DNA from: Desulfuromonadaceae bacterium
Lineage (GTDB): Bacteria; Desulfobacterota; Desulfuromonadia; Desulfuromonadales; Desulfuromonadaceae
Assembly: GCA_016936455.1 (NCBI GenBank)
Contig: JAFGXV010000019.1
Span: 62,001-126,000 of the forward strand
Direction of reading: 5' to 3'
DNA length: 64,000 nt
Part shown: piece by piece, positions 1-14,145 of the stretch
Layout of the letters: each line of letters opens with the position of its first letter
Position numbering within the stretch: position 1 is the first letter of the stretch
Position numbers and translations under genes: made by a program
The notes under the pieces: model-generated
Database searches by the model: none
Seen by the model: the letters and a program-made list of their open reading frames with translations, nothing else
Told to the model about the DNA's origin: nothing

Positions 1-2
1 GT

Positions 3-707
3 CAAGCGGAAGCTTTTCCCGGCATTCTAGGTTCGCTGGCCGTGCGCGTTTTCAATCTCAATGTCGGGCGCACCGGATTGACGTCCGAAGACGCGCACCT
101 GCTGGGATTGGATCCCGTCAGCATCATCGCACCCTCGCCGGACATCGCCCACGTTTTTCCCGGCAACAAACCCATTGTCATCAAGCTCACGGCCGACCGC
201 AGCAGCCGTAAGGTCCTCGGTGCCCAGATCGTCGGCCCTGGCGTGATGGACAAGCGCATCGACATCGTGGCCACGCTGCTTGCCCTCGGCGGTACCGTCG
301 ATCAGCTGGCGAATCTCGACCTCTGTTACGCACCGCCCTATGCCAGCGCCATGGACGCCCTGCTTCAGGCCGCCAATGCCTTGCGCAACAAACTGGACGG
401 CTTGGCGGAAAGTCTCAGCCCGTGCGAAGTCAAAGAGCTGTTTGACAAGGGGGAAGATTTTATTTTTCTCGATGTTCGCGCGCCCGCCGAATTCGAGGAG
501 GTCCGCATTGCTGGCGGCACCCTGGTTCCGCTGGGAGCCTTACGCAACAAGTTGCAGGATCTGCCCAAAGATCGCCTGATTGTTCCGTTCTGCAAAATCA
601 GTCTGCGCGGGTACGAGGCACAGATCATCCTGCAGCAGGCCGGATTCACCAAGGTGAAATACATGGAAGGTGGCATTGCTGCCTGGCCGTACGCACTAGA
701 AAAATAA
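3..707 (+). CDS. FAD-dependent pyridine nucleotide-disulfide oxidoreductase with C-terminal rhodanese domain (CoA-disulfide reductase-like), 5' truncated by window edge
   Basis: ORF 42..707 is open to the window start; dimerisation-domain-like sequence followed by a rhodanese segment (LDVRAPAEFEE ... PFCKISLRGYEA). Confidence 0.8.
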   Translation, partial: QAEAFPGILGSLAVRVFNLNVGRTGLTSEDAHLLGLDPVSIIAPSPDIAHVFPGNKPIVIKLTADRSSRKVLGAQIVGPGVMDKRIDIVATLLALGGTVDQLANLDLCYAPPYASAMDALLQAANALRNKLDGLAESLSPCEVKELFDKGEDFIFLDVRAPAEFEEVRIAGGTLVPLGALRNKLQDLPKDRLIVPFCKISLRGYEAQIILQQAGFTKVKYMEGGIAAWPYALEK

Positions 708-874
708 CCCGTCTCCCGCCATGGTGCCGCACTCCACTGTGCGGCGCCATGCGCGCCCGATCAACCACTCCAATCCTTCACACACTAACCATTAATAATT
801 CAGATTGGAACAATCGACTATTCCAATATAAAGTCAGGCTATTCTCTTGACCATTCCACCAAGGAGGATGAGCT

Positions 875-1309
875 GTGACGACTGAGGTTTTGCTCAACGA
901 GCTGTGTGAAGAAAAACAGCTGCTGATTCGCAAGTTCCGCCTGGTCCCGAAAAGCATCGACGGCAAAACCTACTGGGTCCGCCAGTTCAGCAACCGACCG
1001 GACCATCCTTATGCGACGCATCGCGCCATGCGGCGCTGCCACGTGCTGGAGCTGGTGTTTTCGTTCTACGATCTCTGTGTCGCCAAAATGACCTATTTTC
1101 GCGCCCACATGTCCGCGTATGAGGCCTGCAAAAACGACCTGCGCAACGGCGAGCTGACTCCCTGCGCCCTGTGGGATATGGAGTTTCTACGCCATCGTCA
1201 TAGCAACGTGGTGATTGACCTGCGCAACCTGGCTGAAATCTCCGACATTCAGGTTTTTCGTGACCTGTGCCACTGGCTGGAGGACCATCCCTGCCAGCTC
1301 ACGGCCTGA
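875..1309 (+). CDS. hypothetical protein
   Basis: 144-aa ORF between two well-defined genes, purine-rich SD-like aaggaggatgagct just upstream; no family recognised. Confidence 0.65.
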   Translation: MTTEVLLNELCEEKQLLIRKFRLVPKSIDGKTYWVRQFSNRPDHPYATHRAMRRCHVLELVFSFYDLCVAKMTYFRAHMSAYEACKNDLRNGELTPCALWDMEFLRHRHSNVVIDLRNLAEISDIQVFRDLCHWLEDHPCQLTA

Positions 1310-1325
1310 TAGCACGAAACCGCTG

Positions 1326-4139
1326 TTAGAGGTCAAGACAGGGTCGCAAGTAGCGGCCAGTATGGGAAAAACTGTTTCGCGCCACCTCTTCCGGCGTTCC
1401 GGCGGCAACAATACTTCCACCGCCGCTGCCCCCTTCCGGTCCCAGATCAATCACATAGTCCGCCGTCTTGATGACGTCCAGATTGTGCTCGATAATGATG
1501 ATGGTATTGCCCCCTTCCACCAGCCGGTGCAGCACTTCCATCAGTTTACGCACATCATCGAAATGCAGACCGGTGGTCGGCTCATCGAGAATATAGATGG
1601 TGCGGCCGGTGGCGCGCTTGCCAAGCTCGCGGGCCAGTTTCACTCGTTGCGCTTCGCCACCGGAAAGGGTGGTCGCTCGCTGGCCAACCTTGATGTAACC
1701 CAAGCCCACGTCCCGCAGTGTTTGCAGCTTGCTGTGAATGCGCGGAATATTTTCGAAAAAGGCACTGGCCTGGTTGACCGTCATATCCAGCACGTCGGCA
1801 ATGCTTTTTCCCTTGTAGAGCACCTGCAGCGTCTCGCGGTTATAGCGCCGGCCGCCACAGACCTCGCACTGGACATAGACATCCGGCAGAAAATGCATCT
1901 CGATCTTCAGCACCCCATCGCCACTGCACGCCTCACAGCGTCCGCCTTTGACATTGAACGAAAAACGGCCCGGCTGATAGCCGCGTATCTTCGCCTCGGG
2001 CAATTGGGCAAACAGGTCGCGGATGTCGCTGAACACCCCGGTATAGGTTGCCGGGTTGGAGCGCGGGGTCCGACCGATGGGCGACTGATCAATATCGACC
2101 ACCTTGTCCAGCTGCTCCACACCGATGAGCTGCCGGTGCTCCCCCGCCTTTTCCCGGCTGCGGTTGAGCTGTTGGGCCAGCGCCCGGTAGAGCGTATCAA
2201 TCACCAGCGTTGACTTCCCGGAGCCGGAAACTCCGGTCACACAGGTCAAAACCCCAAGGGGGAAACGCACGTCGAGCTGCTGCAGGTTGTTTGCGCAGGC
2301 CCCTTTGAGCTCCAGCCAGCGCTGCGTTTGACGCCGGTTCTGGGGGACCGGTACTTCGAGCAGGCCGTTGAGGTATTTTCCGGTCAACGAGTCGGGATGA
2401 TTAAGAATCTGCTGTGGTGTTCCGGCAGCCACCACCTCGCCACCATGCACCCCGGCCGCTGGACCCATGTCAATGACGTGATCCGCTTCCAGAATGGTTT
2501 CCTCGTCATGTTCTACGACCAGAACCGTATTGCCGAGGTCGCGCAGATGCAGCAGGGTATCCAGCAGTCGCCGGTTATCACGCTGGTGCAGGCCAATGGA
2601 AGGTTCATCCAGTATATAGAGGACCCCCATCAGCGACGAGCCGATCTGCGTCGCCAGCCGGATGCGCTGTCCTTCACCACCGGACAGGCTGCCGGCGCTG
2701 CGGTTCAGCGTCAGGTAGTCCAGCCCAACCTGGCTGAGGAAACCGAGACGCTCGCGGATCTCCTTTAAAATGCGCCGGGCAATTTCCGCTTCCTTGGTGC
2801 TCAATTCCAGCTGATCGAAAAAATTGACCGCCTGGCCGATCGAGAAATCGCCAACTTCGTGAATATTTCTGTCCGCGACCTTGACGTGCAACGCCTCGGG
2901 CCGCAGACGCGCGCCCCGGCAGCTGGGACAAGGCATCATATCCATGAATTCTTCCAGTTTTTCGCGCAGCGTATCCGACTCGCTTTCGCGGTAGCGTCGT
3001 TCCAGGTTGGGGATCACGCCCTCAAAGGTTTTATGATAGAAGTGGCGTCGTTCGCCCTGATCGTAGTAGAAGCGGATCTCTTCTTCGCCAGAGCCATACA
3101 TGAGGATCTTTTTGACGCTGTCCGGCAGCTCATGATAAGGCACATCCATTGAAAAGCCGTAGTGCGCAGCCATCGCATCCAGCAGTTGCTGATAGTAAAA
3201 ACCCTTGCGCGTCACCCAGGGCGCAATCGCACCTTCACGCAGGGTCAGATCCGCGTGAGGAACTACCTGTTGTGGATCGAAATAATTGCGCGTACCCAGC
3301 CCCAGACAGTCCGGGCAGGCTCCCTGTGGATTATTGAACGAGAACAGCCGCGGTTCGACCTCGGCATAGGACAACCCGCATTCAATACAGGCATGTTTCT
3401 CCGAGAATGGCATGCAAGGTCCATCGACCAGCTGCACCAGAACCAGCCCGTCACCGAGTCTCAGGGCGGTTTCCAGCGAATCTGCCAGCCGGTTTTCCAG
3501 CCCCTCCTTGAGGATCAATCGGTCAATAACGACCTCAATGGTATGCTTTTTGTTTTTGTCCAGCACCGGCGTTTCCGCCAATTCGTACAGGTCTCCGTCG
3601 ATACGAGCCCGGACGTAGCCTTGAGCCTGCAACTGCTGCAATTCGCGTCGATACTCCCCTTTGCGCTCCCGAACCAGTGGTGACAGGATCAGCAGCCGCG
3701 TTTTTTCTGGCAAGGCCATAATCTGGTCGACCATCTGCTGGACGGTCTGGGCGGTAATTTCGCGACCGCAGCGATGACAATGGACCCGGCCGATCCGGGC
3801 AAACAGCAACCGCAGATAGTCATGAATTTCTGTCACCGTGCCGACGGTTGAACGTGGATTTTTTGAAGTCGTTTTTTGTTCGATTGAAATGGCCGGTGAC
3901 AGCCCCTCTATGCTGTCAATATCCGGCTTTTCCATCTGCTCCAGAAACTGCCGCGCATAGGCCGACAGACTTTCCACATAGCGGCGCTGCCCCTCGGCGT
4001 AAATGGTATCGAACGCCAAGGTGGATTTCCCGGAACCGGAGACGCCGGTGATAACGACCAGCTTGTCTCGCGGAATGGTAACATCGATATTCTTCAGATT
4101 GTGTTCTCGCGCCCCTTTGACAACGATCTGATCTCTCAT
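1326..4139 (-). CDS. uvrA: excinuclease ABC subunit A
   Basis: 937 aa; [35 protein letters not shown], two ABC signatures ([24 protein letters not shown]), CxxC zinc motifs. Confidence 0.98.
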   Translation of the reverse strand: MRDQIVVKGAREHNLKNIDVTIPRDKLVVITGVSGSGKSTLAFDTIYAEGQRRYVESLSAYARQFLEQMEKPDIDSIEGLSPAISIEQKTTSKNPRSTVGTVTEIHDYLRLLFARIGRVHCHRCGREITAQTVQQMVDQIMALPEKTRLLILSPLVRERKGEYRRELQQLQAQGYVRARIDGDLYELAETPVLDKNKKHTIEVVIDRLILKEGLENRLADSLETALRLGDGLVLVQLVDGPCMPFSEKHACIECGLSYAEVEPRLFSFNNPQGACPDCLGLGTRNYFDPQQVVPHADLTLREGAIAPWVTRKGFYYQQLLDAMAAHYGFSMDVPYHELPDSVKKILMYGSGEEEIRFYYDQGERRHFYHKTFEGVIPNLERRYRESESDTLREKLEEFMDMMPCPSCRGARLRPEALHVKVADRNIHEVGDFSIGQAVNFFDQLELSTKEAEIARRILKEIRERLGFLSQVGLDYLTLNRSAGSLSGGEGQRIRLATQIGSSLMGVLYILDEPSIGLHQRDNRRLLDTLLHLRDLGNTVLVVEHDEETILEADHVIDMGPAAGVHGGEVVAAGTPQQILNHPDSLTGKYLNGLLEVPVPQNRRQTQRWLELKGACANNLQQLDVRFPLGVLTCVTGVSGSGKSTLVIDTLYRALAQQLNRSREKAGEHRQLIGVEQLDKVVDIDQSPIGRTPRSNPATYTGVFSDIRDLFAQLPEAKIRGYQPGRFSFNVKGGRCEACSGDGVLKIEMHFLPDVYVQCEVCGGRRYNRETLQVLYKGKSIADVLDMTVNQASAFFENIPRIHSKLQTLRDVGLGYIKVGQRATTLSGGEAQRVKLARELGKRATGRTIYILDEPTTGLHFDDVRKLMEVLHRLVEGGNTIIIIEHNLDVIKTADYVIDLGPEGGSGGGSIVAAGTPEEVARNSFSHTGRYLRPCLDL

Positions 4140-4160
4140 CGGGTCTCTGAACCTCCCTGT

Positions 4161-5159
4161 TCAGGCGTTGTGATTATTCGCCATCCGCACGGCCATCTTA
4201 ACGGCCGCCACGAGACTCTGTGCCGAAGCCGTCCCCTTTCCGGCCTGGTCATACGCGGTTCCGTGATCAACTGACGTACGGATGATCGGCAGTCCCAGCG
4301 TTACATTGACGCCATCCTCAAAATGCAGCAGCTTCAGGGGAATCAGTCCCTGATCGTGATACATGCAGACCACGGCATCGTAACCACCATTCGCTGCAAA
4401 GTAAAACAGGGTATCCGCACTGTGCGGCCCACTGGCTTCAATGCCTTCGGCTCGCGCCTGTTCAATGGCAGGGCCGATCGTTACCCGCTCTTCGTCGCCG
4501 AACAGCCCACCCTCTCCAGCGTGGGGATTCAGCGCTAGCACGGCAATCTTCGGTTTTCGATCGCGGCAGAAATAGCGCTGAAAAGCGTCGTTGGTGATTC
4601 GTATCGTCTGCAAGATTTCATCGAATGTCAGCTGTTGTGGCACCCTTCTCAAGGCAAGGTGTGTCGTCACCAGACAGACATTCAGGCGCGGCCCACCCAA
4701 CATCATAACCACACGCTCCACCCCACAGCGCTGCGCTAGCAGTTCTGTGTGTCCGGGAAAAACACAGCCGGCTGCATGGATGGCCTCCTTGTGGATTGGC
4801 GCCGTCACCATCGCCAGCGCTTTTCCGGTGCGACACTGTTCGCACGCCCACTCGATATAGTTCAGCATGGCACGCCCGTTTTCCGCACGCAGTTGACCAA
4901 ACGGCACCTCGGCCTCTGACAACCGGGAAAGGGGCGCGACTTTTAGCCGGCGCTGGCCACAGGACAGTTCGGATGTTTCGCCAAGCCAACGCGCTTCAAT
5001 TCCGAACAGGAGGGCAGCACGAACAAGAATCTGCACATCGCCGGCGACCCTGATCTGATCGAGATAGGGATCCAGCTGACCACCGATCAGTGCTTTGACA
5101 ATAATCTCAGGGCCAATACCCGCAGGATCACCCATGGTAAGAATGAGAGGAATACCCAC
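4161..5159 (-). CDS. pdxA: 4-hydroxythreonine-4-phosphate dehydrogenase
   Basis: TMGDPAGIGPEI, NPHAGEGGLFGDEE, MYHDQGLIPLKLL, TSVDHGTAYDQAGKG motifs of PdxA. Confidence 0.95.
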   Translation of the reverse strand: MGIPLILTMGDPAGIGPEIIVKALIGGQLDPYLDQIRVAGDVQILVRAALLFGIEARWLGETSELSCGQRRLKVAPLSRLSEAEVPFGQLRAENGRAMLNYIEWACEQCRTGKALAMVTAPIHKEAIHAAGCVFPGHTELLAQRCGVERVVMMLGGPRLNVCLVTTHLALRRVPQQLTFDEILQTIRITNDAFQRYFCRDRKPKIAVLALNPHAGEGGLFGDEERVTIGPAIEQARAEGIEASGPHSADTLFYFAANGGYDAVVCMYHDQGLIPLKLLHFEDGVNVTLGLPIIRTSVDHGTAYDQAGKGTASAQSLVAAVKMAVRMANNHNA

Positions 5160-5250
5160 ATCGCCTCCTGATGCTGAACATGGTCTATAGATGACTTATT
5201 TTGTTATTTATAACACAGAATGTGCCCGGTCGCATGACCTTTTTTCGGGA

Positions 5251-5280
5251 CAAAAAAACCCACCTTGCGGTGGGTTCGTT
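5251..5280 (-). terminator. rho-independent terminator downstream of the GntR gene
   Basis: Minus-strand CCCACCGCAAGGTGGG followed by TTTTTTTG. Confidence 0.75.
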
Positions 5281-5302
5281 GTCGTTCTGTTGCGGTGGCC
5301 GG

Positions 5303-5995
5303 CTATTCCAGCATGCTCTGAATCAGTACCTGTCCACCATACGCAGCATTCTTGCGCACCAGCAGGTCAGCCGTTTCACCATTGCGCTGCTTGAAGGCCT
5401 CGATAATTTTCCGGTGTTCCTGCACCGAGATTTCCATTCGACCCGGCAGGGAAAGGGACGCAATACGCAGCCGATCAAATTTTTTCAGCAGCTGCTGTAT
5501 CAGTTCAAGCAGCTTACTGTTCCCCGATGCACGGATGAAGTGTTCGTGAAACTCGTTGTGAACCCTGAAGAATGTTTTGACATCGCCGCTCAGGGTCAGC
5601 TTTTCCAACCGATCATTAATGGCCTCAAGCCGCTCAATGTCCTTATCCGTCATACGCTCCGCCGCCAGTCGCGCAGCGTACCCCTCAAGGATACTCTTGA
5701 TGGAATAAAACTCCTCGACATCCCGCTCAGACAGTGCCGTCACCACGGCGCCCTTGCGAGGTACCACCGTCAGGTAGCCCTCGGATTCCAGCTGGCGGAA
5801 CGCTTCGCGGATCGGAGTCCGGCTGATCCCGTAACGCTCAGCGAGATCCGGCTCCGACACGCGTTCACCTGGTTTTAGCGATCCTTTCAGGATCGCATCG
5901 CGAATGTTTTCAAGAATTTTTTCGCGTAGTGTCTGATGCCGTTCTATCGTTTTTTTCATCTGTTCACTTCCGTCCGCACACAGATATGCAGTCAA
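5303..5995 (-). CDS. GntR-family transcriptional regulator (FCD/FadR-like C-terminal domain)
   Basis: N-terminal wHTH (GERVSEPDLAERYGISRTPIREAFRQLESEGYLTVVPRKGAVV) plus helical FCD-like domain with HNEFHEHF. Confidence 0.92.
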   Translation of the reverse strand: MTAYLCADGSEQMKKTIERHQTLREKILENIRDAILKGSLKPGERVSEPDLAERYGISRTPIREAFRQLESEGYLTVVPRKGAVVTALSERDVEEFYSIKSILEGYAARLAAERMTDKDIERLEAINDRLEKLTLSGDVKTFFRVHNEFHEHFIRASGNSKLLELIQQLLKKFDRLRIASLSLPGRMEISVQEHRKIIEAFKQRNGETADLLVRKNAAYGGQVLIQSMLE

Positions 5996-6022
5996 GTCTT
6001 CGTCTTTGATACGATATTACAA

Positions 6023-6037
6023 TGTATACAGTATACA
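6023..6037. promoter_or_regulatory. candidate GntR operator TGTATACAGTATACA
   Basis: Palindromic TGTATAC-A-GTATACA in the divergent region between the GntR gene and the K+ channel gene. Confidence 0.45.
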
Positions 6038-6123
6038 CATATACTTCAAGCTCTTTTACTGCAATCGCTGGAACTTCTTGTCATTTTTAGCCACTGAGGT
6101 ATTCTGGCTTCGATGGAGGTTTC

Positions 6124-7131
6124 ATGAATCCTTTTCGCAATCTTATTCTGTCATTATCAGCGCTTTCTATTGTTATTCTCATCGGCACGGTGGGATATCA
6201 CGTCATTGAACACTGGGCTTTTTTCGACGCGCTCTACATGACCATCATCACTCTGGCCACGGTCGGCTTTCGTGAGGTTCACGATCTGTCGCCTGAAGGC
6301 CAACTGTTCACGATGGGGCTGATCATCTGCGGCACCGGCCTCGTCGCCTATGCCGCGGGCAGCGTGATCCAGATCATGGTTGAAGGCCAGTTACGGCATA
6401 TTTTGGGGAGAAAAAAAGTGCAACAGCAGGTGGCGAAGTTAACCAATCATTATATTATTTGCGGCTATGGCCGGATCGGTCACCACATCTGCCAGGCTTT
6501 TACAGCCAAGCCGGTTCCATTTGTAGTCGTTGAGAAAGACGCTGAAATTTGTGACAAACTCTACAGCGACGGGGTCCTGTTTGTGCGGGGGGATGCAACG
6601 GACGATGATTGCCTGGTTGAAGCTGGGATCATGCGGGCGAAGGGACTGATTACCGTGGTGACATCGGATACGGATAACGTCTACATTACCCTGACTGCAC
6701 GCGGGTTGAAACCTGATCTTTTTATTCTGGCCCGCTCAGGCGATAAATCCGTCGAAAAAAAGCTGCTCCGTGCAGGTGCGACGAAAGTCATCTCACCCTA
6801 CACGATTGGTGCCAGTCGTATGGCTCAAGCCGTTCTCAGGCCATCGGTGGTTGATTTTATCGAAATCGCGACAACACATCACAACCTGGAACTGCAGATG
6901 GAAGAGATTGTGATTCATTCGGAATCCGATCTGGTCGGAAAAACAATCATGTCTTCGGATGTCCGGTCCAATTACGGCATCATTATTGTCGCCATCAAGA
7001 AGTCGGCCACTGAAAAAATGGTGTTTAATCCATCCTCCCAGGCCCTGCTCGAAGCAAATGACATTCTGATTACCCTTGGTGAATCGCAGTCGATCAAAGC
7101 GCTCGAACTCCGGGCCAATGGCACGCTTTAA
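6124..7131 (+). CDS. potassium channel family protein with TrkA-N (RCK/KTN) domain
   Basis: Pore-like MTIITLATVGF segment, then Rossmann YIICGYGRIGHHICQAF and a TrkA-C-like C-terminus. Confidence 0.9.
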   Translation: MNPFRNLILSLSALSIVILIGTVGYHVIEHWAFFDALYMTIITLATVGFREVHDLSPEGQLFTMGLIICGTGLVAYAAGSVIQIMVEGQLRHILGRKKVQQQVAKLTNHYIICGYGRIGHHICQAFTAKPVPFVVVEKDAEICDKLYSDGVLFVRGDATDDDCLVEAGIMRAKGLITVVTSDTDNVYITLTARGLKPDLFILARSGDKSVEKKLLRAGATKVISPYTIGASRMAQAVLRPSVVDFIEIATTHHNLELQMEEIVIHSESDLVGKTIMSSDVRSNYGIIIVAIKKSATEKMVFNPSSQALLEANDILITLGESQSIKALELRANGTL

Positions 7132-7142
7132 AAGATCCGAAA

Positions 7143-7178
7143 CAAAAAAAGCAGTGCATTGCAGCACTGCTTTTTTTG
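7143..7178. terminator. bidirectional terminator between convergent K+ channel and atpC genes
   Basis: AAAAAAA-GCAGTGC-ATTGCA-GCACTGC-TTTTTTT. Confidence 0.9.
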
Positions 7179-7196
7179 TTTCTATGTAAGTAGCAA

Positions 7197-7610
7197 CTAG
7201 CGTGACTTACGGCCAGCGACCTGAATACGGATCATTGCACGCTCAAGAGCAGCTTCCATAACCCGGTATTCCTTATCTTCAGTTGAAAGTTTCTTCAGCG
7301 CTTCTTCCGCCCGACCCAGTGCTGCTTTGGCACGTGCCAAATCGATTTCATCGGCCGGCTCTGCTGTTTCAACCAGCACGGTCACAGCATCCTCTTCAAC
7401 CTCAACATAGCCCCAGTTGACTGCGACATGGAAAGAGGCACTACCTTTACGATAGGTCAACTCACCAACCTTCAAAGTCGTCAGCAAAGGGGTATGACCG
7501 GGAAGCAGACCCAACTCACCGACCACTCCGGGTGCGATGATCTCATCAACTTCTTCGGACAACACCTTTTTATACGGCGTGACCATTTCCAATTTCAATT
7601 TTTCAGCCAT
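7197..7610 (-). CDS. atpC: F0F1 ATP synthase subunit epsilon
   Basis: LEMVTPYKKVLSEEVDEIIAPGVVGELGLLPGHTPLLTTLKVGEL; operon position. Confidence 0.97.
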   Translation of the reverse strand: MAEKLKLEMVTPYKKVLSEEVDEIIAPGVVGELGLLPGHTPLLTTLKVGELTYRKGSASFHVAVNWGYVEVEEDAVTVLVETAEPADEIDLARAKAALGRAEEALKKLSTEDKEYRVMEAALERAMIRIQVAGRKSR

Positions 7611-7677
7611 GTGCGACTTCCTTTATGGTTGCAGGGCGGCGATGATTTTCATCAGGGCCACCCTTCTCTCATTCTGA

Positions 7678-9093
<1,416 letters not shown>

Positions 9094-9137
9094 TTACTCC
9101 TTTGACCTCTTCACCGACGGAAGACGGTCGTCATTCA

Positions 9138-10004
9138 TTATTTAATGGACTCGGCTCCGGAAATGATTTCCATCAACTCCGTCGTGATCGCTGCCTGACG
9201 GGCCCGGTTGTATTTCAGGGTCAGTTTGTTGATCATCTCGGCTGCGTTCTTGCTGGCACTGTCCATGCTGCTCATTCGGGCACCATGCTCAGAAGCCACG
9301 GATTCGAGCAGCGCACGGAACACCTGGACCTCAACATACTTGGGCAGGATCGAATCCAGCACTTCGCCGCAACTCGGCTCATAAATATAGTCAGCCACAT
9401 ACCGGTCTTCCTCAGAAATCTCAGGAATGATCGGCAACAGTTGCGCCGTCGTCACCTCTTGATTGATCGCACTATGGAAGCGGTTATAGATGATAAACAC
9501 CGCATCAAACTGTTCCGATTCGTAATCGCTGACGACTTCCTGACCAAGCAGCGCCGCCGTAGCATAAGAAATCGACCCAGTTATATTTTCGTATACCTTG
9601 TCGATCGCCGCACCCTGTCGACGCTTGAGCAGTTCATTGCCCTTACGCCCGACAATGCGCAACTTGTAGCTTTCAAATCCTTGACTGTTTTCACGCATAA
9701 ACGCTTCCGCAGCCTTGGCGATATTGCTGTTAAAACCACCACATAGACCGCGATCGGCTGTGACCACAAGCAATAAGGCAGTCTTCTTCTCTCGTTGCTC
9801 CAGCAACGGGTGGTTTTCTTCCATCTCTCGTGACGCCATGCTGGACAATACTTCTGCCAGCTTATCGGCGTAAGGACGGGCAGCGACGACAGCTTCCTGA
9901 GCACGGCGCAACTTCGCAGCCGAAACCATTTTCATGGCTTTGGTGATCTGCTGGGTATTTTTTACCGTGCCGATCCGCTTTTTTATATCCTTAAGATTTG
10001 CCAT
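9138..10004 (-). CDS. atpG: F0F1 ATP synthase subunit gamma
   Basis: [54 protein letters not shown]. Confidence 0.98.
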   Translation of the reverse strand: MANLKDIKKRIGTVKNTQQITKAMKMVSAAKLRRAQEAVVAARPYADKLAEVLSSMASREMEENHPLLEQREKKTALLLVVTADRGLCGGFNSNIAKAAEAFMRENSQGFESYKLRIVGRKGNELLKRRQGAAIDKVYENITGSISYATAALLGQEVVSDYESEQFDAVFIIYNRFHSAINQEVTTAQLLPIIPEISEEDRYVADYIYEPSCGEVLDSILPKYVEVQVFRALLESVASEHGARMSSMDSASKNAAEMINKLTLKYNRARQAAITTELMEIISGAESIK

Positions 10005-10026
10005 AAATACACCCTGGGGTTTCGGC

Positions 10027-12082
<2,056 letters not shown>

Positions 12083-12086
<4 letters not shown>

Positions 12087-12691
12087 TGCAGTTCTCCCAC
12101 TTTAAGCTTGTATTCTTCCACCAGTCGTGACTGATCTTCCCGATTAAAATTTTTCTTGAGAATATCAGTAGCTACCTCAACTGCCGCTTCGGCAGCTTCC
12201 TGTTGCAAGGTCAGTCGAGCTTTGGCAATTTCATTGTTAGCAGCCTGGCTCGCTTCTTTCTTGATTTTTTCTGCCGACTCGTGGGCCTGAGCGATGATGC
12301 GCTGTTTTTCTGCTTCAGCTTCTTCACGAATGGCCGCCTGAATTCCGGCAATCTCTTCCTCTGCCTTGGTCAGCTTGCGGTCATACTCGGCGAACTTGGC
12401 TTCAGCAGAGGCAGCAGCTTCCTGCGCTTCTTTCAGAGCCACTTCAATGCCCGCGCGACGCCCAGCCAGGGCATTTTTCAACGGCTTGGCGACAAAATAA
12501 ACGAGAATTGCAACCGTTACCGCAAAGTTAAACACCCGGTACAGAAAATCTTTCATCAGAACGCCACCATCGGCGTGACCGTGATGTGCATCGCCCGATG
12601 CCAAAACACATCCCGCAGACGCCGCCAGCAGTACGGCGGTCAATATGATCGTTCTGATTTTTTTATGACCCAGTTGGTGAGCAGTCATCAT
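12083..12691 (-). CDS. atpF: F0F1 ATP synthase subunit b
   Basis: One TM segment then long coiled coil; overlaps atpH by 4 nt. Confidence 0.92.
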
Positions 12692-13116
12692 TTTACGTTT
12701 CTCCCCAGTACTTTAGTCGCAATCGCCGAGGCCAGATTCGAGGCCTCTTTTTTAAGCCCACTGCGGGCGACTTCTGCTTCCTTGGCGACATCGGCCTTGA
12801 TGCGCTCCAGGTTAGCCGTCGCATGCTCTCGTGCCGCACCAATGATCGCCGTCTCTTCGACGCTGGCCTCACCACGCAATTTAGCTGCCTGTTTGGCCCC
12901 GTCCTGTTTCGCTTCAAGCAGTTTTTTTTCGTAGCGCTCCATTTTCTCGTTAATCGAGGTTTCGAGGTCACGAGCTTTCTGATGTCCGCCATCAATCGAC
13001 TGCTGACGCTCGGCCATCACGTTGCGTAAAGGCCGATACAATAAGATGTTCAGTACGATCATCAACACCAGAAAATTGACAAACTGCACCAGTATGGTCC
13101 AATCAATGCTGATCAC
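12688..13116 (-). CDS. F0F1 ATP synthase subunit b'
   Basis: Short second b-type subunit (TM + coiled coil) overlapping atpF. Confidence 0.9.
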   Translation of the reverse strand: MISIDWTILVQFVNFLVLMIVLNILLYRPLRNVMAERQQSIDGGHQKARDLETSINEKMERYEKKLLEAKQDGAKQAAKLRGEASVEETAIIGAAREHATANLERIKADVAKEAEVARSGLKKEASNLASAIATKVLGRNVK

Positions 13117-13175
13117 TGTGGTACCTCTTCCTTTTAGCGTTCTTGTTTTGGATTATATTCTAGCGGGATTTATAC

Positions 13176-13204
13176 ACAAAAAGCCCTGCGGGGCAGAGCA
13201 GGGC
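13176..13204 (-). terminator. terminator downstream of parB
   Basis: Minus strand GCCCTGC-TCTGCCCC-GCAGGGC then TTTTTG. Confidence 0.75.
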
Positions 13205-13280
13205 ATTCCTAGCATACTGTTTCGCGAAAAGTCAAGGAATTAATCAATTTGGCTCGCTTATCAGGGCCCTCAACTGAGAG

Positions 13281-14144
13281 CTAAACCACGTTCATATAGT
13301 CGAGCAGGCGCTGTAATTCATCCTGATTGTAATAGCTGATTTCAATTTTTCCTCCCTTGCCGGAGGGCTTCAGCTTGACCTGCATACCGAGATTTTTTTT
13401 CAAGATATCTTCGAGTCGGGCAAGGTCTGGATCCAGGCCAACCTTTTTTTCGGCGGAGACGGGTGCTGAGCCGGCCTGGTCGAATTCCTTTATTTTTTTA
13501 ACCAGCGATTCCGTTTCGCGCACTGAGAGCTTCTTTTTCTGGATCTGACTCCGAGCTTCACGCATATCTTCATCTTCGTCCAGAGAGAGCAGACATCGCG
13601 CGTGTCCCATTGTTAATACTCCGGCAACGACATCCTCCCGGACATCTTCCGGCAACCGCAGCAACCGCAATGCATTGGCTACCGCCGAGCGGCTTTTTCC
13701 AACGCGCCTGGCGACATCTTCCTGCGCCAGATCAAAAGACGTCATCAGGTACCGATAGGCTTCTGCCTCTTCGATTGGGTTGAGGTCTTCGCGCTGAATA
13801 TTCTCGATCAATGCAATTTCCAGCGCCCAGTCTTCCGAGACATCCTGAATCGTTACCGGAAGCTCTCGCAATCCAGCCTTCTGCGCCGCACGCCACCGCC
13901 GCTCGCCGGCAATAATCTGATAATGATCATCTACGCGCCGAACAACAAGGGGCTGAATAACCCCTTTTTCCCGTATCGATTCAACAAGTTCGGCCAGCTT
14001 AGCGTCATCGAAATTTTTACGCGGTTGATTGCTGTGCGGCTTCAGATCCTCAATAGGGCACAAAAAGTAGGTTCGATCCTCGCGTGTTGCTGCAGTGCCA
14101 AGCAGCGCACCCATTCCTTTTCCCAATGCGGGTCGTTTGGCCAT
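13281..14144 (-). CDS. parB: chromosome partitioning protein ParB
   Basis: QPRKNFDDAKLAELVESIREKGVIQPLVVR, GERRWRAAQKAG, HTH DVARRVGKSRSAVANALRLLRLP. Confidence 0.97.
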   Translation of the reverse strand: MAKRPALGKGMGALLGTAATREDRTYFLCPIEDLKPHSNQPRKNFDDAKLAELVESIREKGVIQPLVVRRVDDHYQIIAGERRWRAAQKAGLRELPVTIQDVSEDWALEIALIENIQREDLNPIEEAEAYRYLMTSFDLAQEDVARRVGKSRSAVANALRLLRLPEDVREDVVAGVLTMGHARCLLSLDEDEDMREARSQIQKKKLSVRETESLVKKIKEFDQAGSAPVSAEKKVGLDPDLARLEDILKKNLGMQVKLKPSGKGGKIEISYYNQDELQRLLDYMNVV

Positions 14145-14145
14145 T

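Noticed and set aside
1215-2213. 332-aa plus-strand ORF overlapping the 875-1309 gene and antisense to uvrA
   Set aside because: Overlaps two better-supported genes; composition typical of a shadow frame.
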